A stretch of 64,000 nt of DNA from NCBI GenBank assembly GCA_963790545.1, contig CAWBPA010000017.1, positions 558,001-622,000 of the forward strand, in the 5' to 3' direction. The notes under the pieces are model-generated. The model made no database searches. It worked only from the letters and a program-made list of their open reading frames with translations, and was not told the DNA's origin. How positions within the stretch are numbered: the stretch's first letter is position 1; the number at the start of each line of letters is the position of its first letter. The DNA is from DATBJG01 sp963790545 (GTDB lineage: Bacteria > Acidobacteriota > Vicinamibacteria > Vicinamibacterales > JAMQPK01). The translations under genes were made by a program, and so were the position numbers. Below, in pieces: positions 59,546 through 64,000 of the stretch.

Positions 59546-60184
59546 TCAATTAATCGGCACGTCCTCAAACGGCGGCACACCCGGCACCGAGACCATGATC
59601 TTCTGCGACACTGGCACCGGGAATCTTCCCCAGACCTGGACAACGGCCTTGGCCGGCATGGTCTGGGATGGCCCGTAATAGCCAACTGGCTTGTTCTCCG
59701 CATCTCGGACAACCATATATTTCTTCTTGCTCGCCCCATCGACCAGGTACATGTCGTCGACGATGTTCGAACTGGAGAAGATGGAATTTATCAGATCCTT
59801 GTCTGTGGTGTTGCGGAACTGCACGCGCACGGTCACCGTGTCGCCGCTCGTACGTCGCACATCCATGAGCGCGACCTGCACGCCGGATATCTGATGATCC
59901 TCTACGGCAATCGGCTGTGTCGTCGGAGCGGAGCCGGCCGTCCCGCTCGTGGTTGGCGCCGAAGCGTCGGCTGCAGGTGCAGGCTCGGTTGCGGGCGGCG
60001 TACTTGGCACCTGCGCTGGGGCAGCTGGTTGCGCTGCAGGCGGCTGTTCGGCCGGTGGCTGGTTGGAGGCGGGCGCCTGTTGATTGACGGTGACAGGCGG
60101 CTCCGGACTGGTACCGCAGGCAACGACGAGCAAGGCGCACGCGCCGACGAATACGAGAGCGAGCGGAAAATGACGACACGTCAT
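59546..60184 (-). CDS. Lipoprotein of unknown function
   Basis: 212 residues from ATG 60184, with GGAGGG upstream. A lipobox lies at ALLVVACGTS. A long Pro/Ala/Gln linker (EQPPAAQPAAPAQVPSTPPA) follows. The C-terminal domain, from about residue 110, has QISGVQVALMDVRRTSGDTV, TVRVQFRNTTDKDLINSIFS and YYGPSQTMPAKAVVQVWGRF, an immunoglobulin-like beta fold. It is co-transcribed with the OmpA-like gene. The OmpA domain, the lipoprotein and the two-helix protein upstream may form an envelope complex, but this is inference. Confidence 0.8.
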   Translation of the reverse strand: MTCRHFPLALVFVGACALLVVACGTSPEPPVTVNQQAPASNQPPAEQPPAAQPAAPAQVPSTPPATEPAPAADASAPTTSGTAGSAPTTQPIAVEDHQISGVQVALMDVRRTSGDTVTVRVQFRNTTDKDLINSIFSSSNIVDDMYLVDGASKKKYMVVRDAENKPVGYYGPSQTMPAKAVVQVWGRFPVPVSQKIMVSVPGVPPFEDVPIN

Positions 60185-60219
60185 GGTATCCCTCCGAGAA
60201 GGTGTCGGGGTACGAGACA

Positions 60220-60810
60220 CTAAGAAGGCACTGTGCTCGGTTGTGAAACGTTCGCGCGGCGTATTGCCCTGCGGCGCCTCACGAACGTGGCAATGACAAT
60301 GACCACAGCCAGGAGAAAGCTGCAAAATGCGATCCCAAGCGTCACAAGAATGGCCGTGATGATCTTGGTTGGCACTCCAAGGCCGATCGCAAGAACGGCT
60401 TGCGGTTGGTTGCGGGTATCAGCGTAGGCGGCCGTCAGATGGTACTGTCCTGGCTCGTCAATCGTGCCCGTCAGGACGGCTTCACCCTCGCGTCCCCCAA
60501 TCGAATAGTTGCTCTGGAGCGATGGCGCGACCAGATTGATGGGTTCTCCATCCGCCGAACTGAGCCGCACCACAAGCCCAGCGATGTCGCCAGCGGTTCG
60601 ATAGACCTTGCCGTCGACGACCGACTGCGGCTCGAAGTAGATCGTGTAGGTGCCAGCCTGACTGAAGGTCAGATCCGCCTCGCCCGGTACGATCACCTGC
60701 ACCAGCTCACGCGCCACGCCGCTGAGGCGCATGTAAACGAAGAGGCCGGCGGCGATGGAGCCCACAATCAGGACGAGGACCGCAATCGCGTACCAGATGC
60801 GTCCAGGCAT
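60220..60810 (-). CDS. Membrane protein with a periplasmic beta domain
   Basis: 196 residues. TM1 YAIAVLVLIVGSIAAGLFVY, a periplasmic part (LVQVIVPGEADLTFSQAGTY, LVVRLSSADGEPINL, LTGTIDEPGQYHLTAAYADT) that looks like an immunoglobulin or jelly-roll fold, then TM2 IITAILVTLGIAFCSFLLAV. The short basic cytoplasmic tail is RRRRAIRRANVSQ. No family is recognised. It lies 35 bases upstream of the lipoprotein gene on the same strand. Confidence 0.75.
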   Translation of the reverse strand: MPGRIWYAIAVLVLIVGSIAAGLFVYMRLSGVARELVQVIVPGEADLTFSQAGTYTIYFEPQSVVDGKVYRTAGDIAGLVVRLSSADGEPINLVAPSLQSNYSIGGREGEAVLTGTIDEPGQYHLTAAYADTRNQPQAVLAIGLGVPTKIITAILVTLGIAFCSFLLAVVIVIATFVRRRRAIRRANVSQPSTVPS

Positions 60811-60913
60811 ATCGAACTCCCCTGCCTGCGTCAGGCGTCCTATTCTAGTGTCGTCTCGACCGGTTCTTGCAAGGATCTTGCGGTGGATTCGTGCGTATTG
60901 GAATCAAACATGC

Positions 60914-61162
60914 CTAGTCTTCGGCGTGCGGGAGTGAGCCGTCGGTCTCGACTTCTTCCGGTGCGGGCGCGGGTGGTGACCGGCGCACCTGCTCGGCCGC
61001 GTCGCGCAGTCGCTGCTCGAGATCCGACAAACGGGTTTCCGCCGATTGCTGAGTCTGACGCTCCTGGTCGAGCTTGTCGTAGGCACGCTGGACGTCGTGG
61101 GGCAGCCACTGGTGGTCGAGAAACTTGAGCAGGGCATCGAGATCGTCGGGCGTCAGAGGCAT
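60914..61162 (-). CDS. Small coiled-coil protein
   Basis: 82 residues. The N-terminal helix PDDLDALLKFLDHQWLPHDV leads into AYDKLDQERQTQQSAETRLS and LEQRLRDAAEQVRRSPPAPA, a heptad-like coiled coil with an acidic Pro-rich tail. It has no signal peptide and no recognised family. Confidence 0.6.
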   Translation of the reverse strand: MPLTPDDLDALLKFLDHQWLPHDVQRAYDKLDQERQTQQSAETRLSDLEQRLRDAAEQVRRSPPAPAPEEVETDGSLPHAED

Positions 61163-61257
61163 TGATACAGGATGGGGCGGGTGCGTGGATAGCGATCACA
61201 TCACAATCTGGCCAGTTTTGCCTGAACTTTTTGGGCCTACCTCTCCCCCGCTCGTCC

Positions 61258-61446
61258 CTAGTTGTACCCCTGGCCGCTGCGGGCTTCTTCGATAAACTGG
61301 CGCAAGTCGTCAGCGGTCACGATCGACCCGAGGAGGTCGACGAGCACCGTGAGACACACCTCGATCGACGTTTCGTGCTCTACCCCGGCCAGGACGTCGT
61401 AGACGTCTTCAACGACATCCCGCACGTCCCGTTCACGCTTGACCAT
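61258..61446 (-). CDS. Small acidic helical protein
   Basis: 62 residues. KRERDVRDVVEDVYDVLAGV, TSIEVCLTVLVDLLGSIVTA and DDLRQFIEEARSG form helices; the composition is acidic and hydrophobic in alternation. It might be a small cytoplasmic regulator or antitoxin-like protein, but there is no partner and no known motif. The 233 bases downstream to the tRNA hold nothing I can identify. Confidence 0.5.
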   Translation of the reverse strand: MVKRERDVRDVVEDVYDVLAGVEHETSIEVCLTVLVDLLGSIVTADDLRQFIEEARSGQGYN

Positions 61447-61679
61447 TTATTCACTCCCCTGCTCGCTCGATGAATGATTGCAAGTCCTCGGTGGCTTCCT
61501 GACTTATCGGCAAGTCGGCAATTTTCCGCGCTGGTTCTCGCGCCGACACTCTGAGCGTTCCGCCGTTCGGGCTCGACGATGCCCTGCGAACCGCCATGCT
61601 AAAATGGTCGGCTGGTACGGCGCGATGTGCCTGTTTCTAGGGGATTTTGGTCGAGACACGCGCCGTGCTGCCGCCGATC

Positions 61680-61755
61680 GTCCCCATCGTCCAGAGGCCT
61701 AGGACGTGGCCCTTTCAAGGCCAAAACACGGGTTCGAATCCCGTTGGGGACGCCA
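61680..61755 (+). tRNA. tRNA-Glu (anticodon TTC)
   Basis: A full cloverleaf: acceptor GTCCCCA pairs with TGGGGAC, the D-arm is GTCCAGAGGCCTAGGAC, the anticodon arm is GGCCCTTTCAAGGCC with TTC, and the T-arm is ACGGGTTCGAATCCCGT. The discriminator is G and CCA is encoded (61753-61755). An insertion sequence starts 16 bases downstream. Confidence 0.96.
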
Positions 61756-61771
61756 AATAATTCTGGTCCAT

Positions 61772-63047
61772 TCCGGAGACATGGGTGACACCCTATTCCG
61801 GAGACATGGGTAACAGTTTCGAACCGAACGGATTATCGATCGGTTCGAGGCGGCACGTCTCATCGTCGAAGTACCCCAAGTCATAGTCCATGAAGGTGAC
61901 GAGCCAGATGTGGTCGTCGGTCTGTTTGACGCCGACCTTCTGCCCGGCAAACACCTGGCTGACGTTGATCTTCCGCCGCTGGTAGCAGATGCGACCGCAG
62001 GTGGTGATCACGGCCGTCCAGTCGTGGCGCGGATACTCGAGCTCCTCGAGGCCCTGATAGACGCGCGCGGAGGGCTGATAGCGGCTGGCGGGCGTGGCCA
62101 TGTCGAGCGCCTGGTGCGGCCGCTCGTGGTTGAACTGGTGGACGAAGGTATCGAAGCGCGCCTGCTGCTGCAGGACATTCGCGACGGCGGGCCGCGTCGC
62201 TTCGGTCTTCAGGGTCAGGTGCAGGCGCTCGTGCCGGCCATTCTGCTCGGGATGGCCCGGCGCAATCCGCTCGAGGCCGATGCCGAGGCGGAGCCACCAG
62301 ACGGCCAGTTTGCTCGAGCCCGTACAACGCGTGCGCGGAGGCGAAGGGCACGCCGTTGTCCGTGCGGATGGCCTCGGGCAGGCCGAACTCCTGAAATGCG
62401 CGCTCGAAGACGGTGAAGGCGTAGCGTTCCTTGGTGGTCGAGAGGGCCTCGCACGCGAGCAGATAGCGGCTGGCGAAGTCGGTGATCGTCAGCGGATAGC
62501 AGTAGCGCCGATTGGCAAGCAGGAATTCGCCCTTGTAGTCGGCGCACCAGAGGCGATTGGGGCCGGCCGGCCTGGAGAGCGGCGTCCCGGTGAGGCGTCG
62601 GCGCGACGCCGCGACCGGCGGGTCACCAGCCCGTGTCGGTCGAGGACCGCATGCACCGTGCTGATCGCGGGACAGTGGACCTCGGGCCAGCGCTGCTGGA
62701 GCCGCTCGCGAATCTTGGGCGCGCCCCAGCTGGGATACTCCCGCTTGAGCCGCACGATCGCCTTCTCGACCACCACCGGCAGCTGATTCGCGTGCCGATG
62801 CGGCCGGCGGCTCCGATCGGTCAGGCCCTGCACCCCGATCTGCTGATACCGCTCGAAGATCTTGTAGCCGGTCTTCCGGGAGATCCCGAACTCCTCGCAC
62901 AGGCCGCCATCGTCTCGCCCTCCAGCCGGCGGGCCACAAACCGAGCCGCTCGTCCATGACGTGACACTCCTTCCAAGGCATGGCCCCTCCTCAAGGGGCC
63001 GAGTGTCACCCATGTCTCCGGAATAAACTGTTACCTCTGTCTCAGGA
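61772..63047. mobile_element. IS481-type insertion sequence
   Basis: The ends are TCCGGAGACATGGGTGACA (61772-61790) and its imperfect complement at 63029-63047 (15 of 19 bases). Each end has a second internal copy of the motif: 61797-61815 on the left and 63004-63022 on the right, the latter identical to the outer left one. The transposase lies between them on the minus strand. No flanking target-site duplication could be confirmed. Confidence 0.85.
61793..62981 (-). pseudogene. IS481-family transposase, many frameshifts
   Basis: DDE integrase-type transposase, joined over at least five frame changes. From ATG 62981 MPWKECHVMDERL; then RFVARRLEGETMAA, CEEFGISRKTGYKIFERYQQ (helix-turn-helix) and REYPSWGAPKIRERLQQRWP. 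DDE motifs: RLWCADYKGEFLL, EAIRTDNGVPFAS, then HPEQNGRHERLHLTLKTEAT. The C-terminal NVSQVFAGQKVGVKQTDDHI and DYDLGYFDDETCRLEPIDNP are typical of this family. The stop falls in the inner left repeat. Either the element is inactive or this region is affected by indel errors like many others in the window. Confidence 0.88.
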
Positions 63048-64000
63048 AGGACATCTCGGCCGGTAAATCAGGGGTTAAGTACTTGAACGCGTGGGTGCTT
63101 ACCCCGGTTCGAACAAAGCCCTTTCCGTCGAACACCACTCCATCAGGAAAGAACAGCTGCTGCAGGCGTTGTCGCTGTTCGAGCGACGCCTGCACCCACA
63201 GGTCCGAGGCGCGCGGTAAAACACGCTCTGCGAAGGCCAGGATGCCCTCTACGTCAACTTTCTCGAGCTCGCCGGAGTGGCGGTCGATGTTCAGCAGCGT
63301 GAGCTCCTGGCGCCGTCTGTCCTTGTGGCGGTCGTACGTGTCGATGTCGATCGACGGGCGAAAAGAAATGCTTCGTCGAGTCGGTCGAGCTTCTGTTGGA
63401 TCGCCTTCGCGCGGCGCTCGATGTCCGCCAACGTCGCGGACACCTCGGCTTGGCGCTGCTCCCAGGCGCGGAGCACGTGTTCCCTCACGAGGCGCATGTA
63501 GCCGGAGGTAGGCTGCAATTCCTTCAACTCATCGACGAACAATCCTTCCAGCTTGGCTTTGCTGACGTTCACGGCGCGGCACTGACGCCAGCAGTGGTAG
63601 TACGCGTAGTGTCCGTTCCGCCCCTTCGACCAGCTCGCGGTCAACGGCCTGCCACACGCCTCGCAACGAACGAGACCCTTCAACGGGAAGTCCGGTCGGG
63701 TTCTCTGGCGCGGCGCAGCGGCTTGGACGCGGCCGTCGAGAATGGCCTGGACGCGATAGAACGTCTCTTCGCTGACGAGTGGATCAAAATCGCCACGTCG
63801 AGAGACATCGAAATCGGGAACGTGGATCAGGCCCGCATATAGCTGATTCATCAGCATGCGGCTGAAGCTTTGAGGATTCAGCGTCAGACCCTTGCGCGTG
63901 CGGAATCCGAGCCGCGTGATTTTGTCGCGAACCTGTTCTTGGTAAAGCGGCCAGTCGCGAATTCTTCAAACGCACGTTTCACCAGGTCCGCACGTTCGGG
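63031..64000 (-). CDS. Large serine recombinase, 5' part outside the window, frameshifted
   Basis: Partial at the window edge: the catalytic N-terminal domain is not included. Visible parts are the recombinase domain end (DLVKRAFEEFATG, then after a shift near 63945 FRTRKGLTLNPQSFSRMLMN and YAGLIHVPDFDVSRRGDFDP), the zinc-ribbon GLVRCEACGRPLTASWSKGR and YAYYHCWRQCRAVNVSK, and a coiled coil with LADIERRAKAIQQKLDRLDE. A second shift near 63360 continues DIDTYDRHKDRRRQELTLLN and AFAERVLPRASDLWVQASLE. The last residues SFLRQR are encoded inside the right end of the IS, so the IS has probably cut the 3' end. The gene lies 1.3 kb from tRNA-Glu. Confidence 0.85.

Overview
The window looks like a piece of a high-GC genome from the phylum Acidobacteriota, most likely class Vicinamibacteria. 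The evidence is a carboxypeptidase-regulatory/TonB-type outer-membrane receptor, a VWFA-related protein of the kind typical of acidobacteria, several two-component systems, and gene order and codon use that agree with this. This is inferred from protein character only; no 16S gene is present.

Layout. 0.6-7.4 kb: an outer-membrane receptor, a secreted VWFA-related protein, two uncharacterised proteins and a receiver-only regulator. 7.6-11.0 kb: heme operon hemE-hemH-hemG. 11-15.3 kb: two methyltransferases with apparent export signals, arginase, tRNA-Lys(TTT), a zinc-ribbon protein, MscL and an ABM-domain protein. 15.6-21.0 kb: a sigma54 activator, a sensor kinase with an ABC-substrate-binding-type sensor domain, its LuxR-type response regulator and a PP2C phosphatase. 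21.2-29.9 kb: a membrane-protein pair, a formylglycine-generating enzyme, a NarL-type regulator, a cupredoxin/beta-barrel/hybrid-kinase operon and a TSUP transporter. 30-37.3 kb: an Rrf2 regulator, small proteins and a four-gene 2-oxoacid:ferredoxin oxidoreductase cluster that includes a GltD-like/4Fe-4S fusion. 37.4-40.9 kb: a bacterial CDC48/VAT-like double AAA ATPase with a coupled 110-residue protein, and a FadR-type regulator carrying its own operator. 41-43.6 kb: an unknown protein and a gamma-glutamyltranspeptidase.

43.6-54.1 kb is an aromatic amino acid catabolism region. On the minus strand lie an Lrp regulator, an unknown 301-residue protein, fumarylacetoacetase, a TPP keto-acid decarboxylase, a secreted beta-propeller and an OFA-family transporter. 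Divergent on the plus strand are hppD, hmgA and a heme-oxygenase-fold protein. Together they would convert 4-hydroxyphenylpyruvate to fumarate and acetoacetate, except that no maleylacetoacetate isomerase is visible. 54.3-58.6 kb holds DUF4956, a phosphate-porin-like protein, CotH and a metallophosphoesterase. 58.5-61.4 kb holds envelope proteins (OmpA-like, lipoprotein) and small unknowns. 61.7-64 kb holds tRNA-Glu(TTC), an IS481-type insertion sequence and the 3' part of a large serine recombinase, which together suggest the end of an integrated element.

Two properties run through the whole window. First, the intergenic spaces are full of repeats: palindromes related to GGCGGGTCTNNAGACCCGCC and GTAGCGCAGGCCTTTAGG, a GC-rich block repeated around the oxidoreductase genes, a perfect long hairpin present twice, and arrays of 7-8 bp units. 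Some of these lie inside or at the ends of reading frames, for example in hppD and in the 301-residue protein. Second, at least a dozen well-conserved genes are broken by one or more single-base shifts while their protein families read through in the neighbouring frame. This points mainly to indel errors in the sequence rather than gene decay, so coordinates for those genes span all frames.
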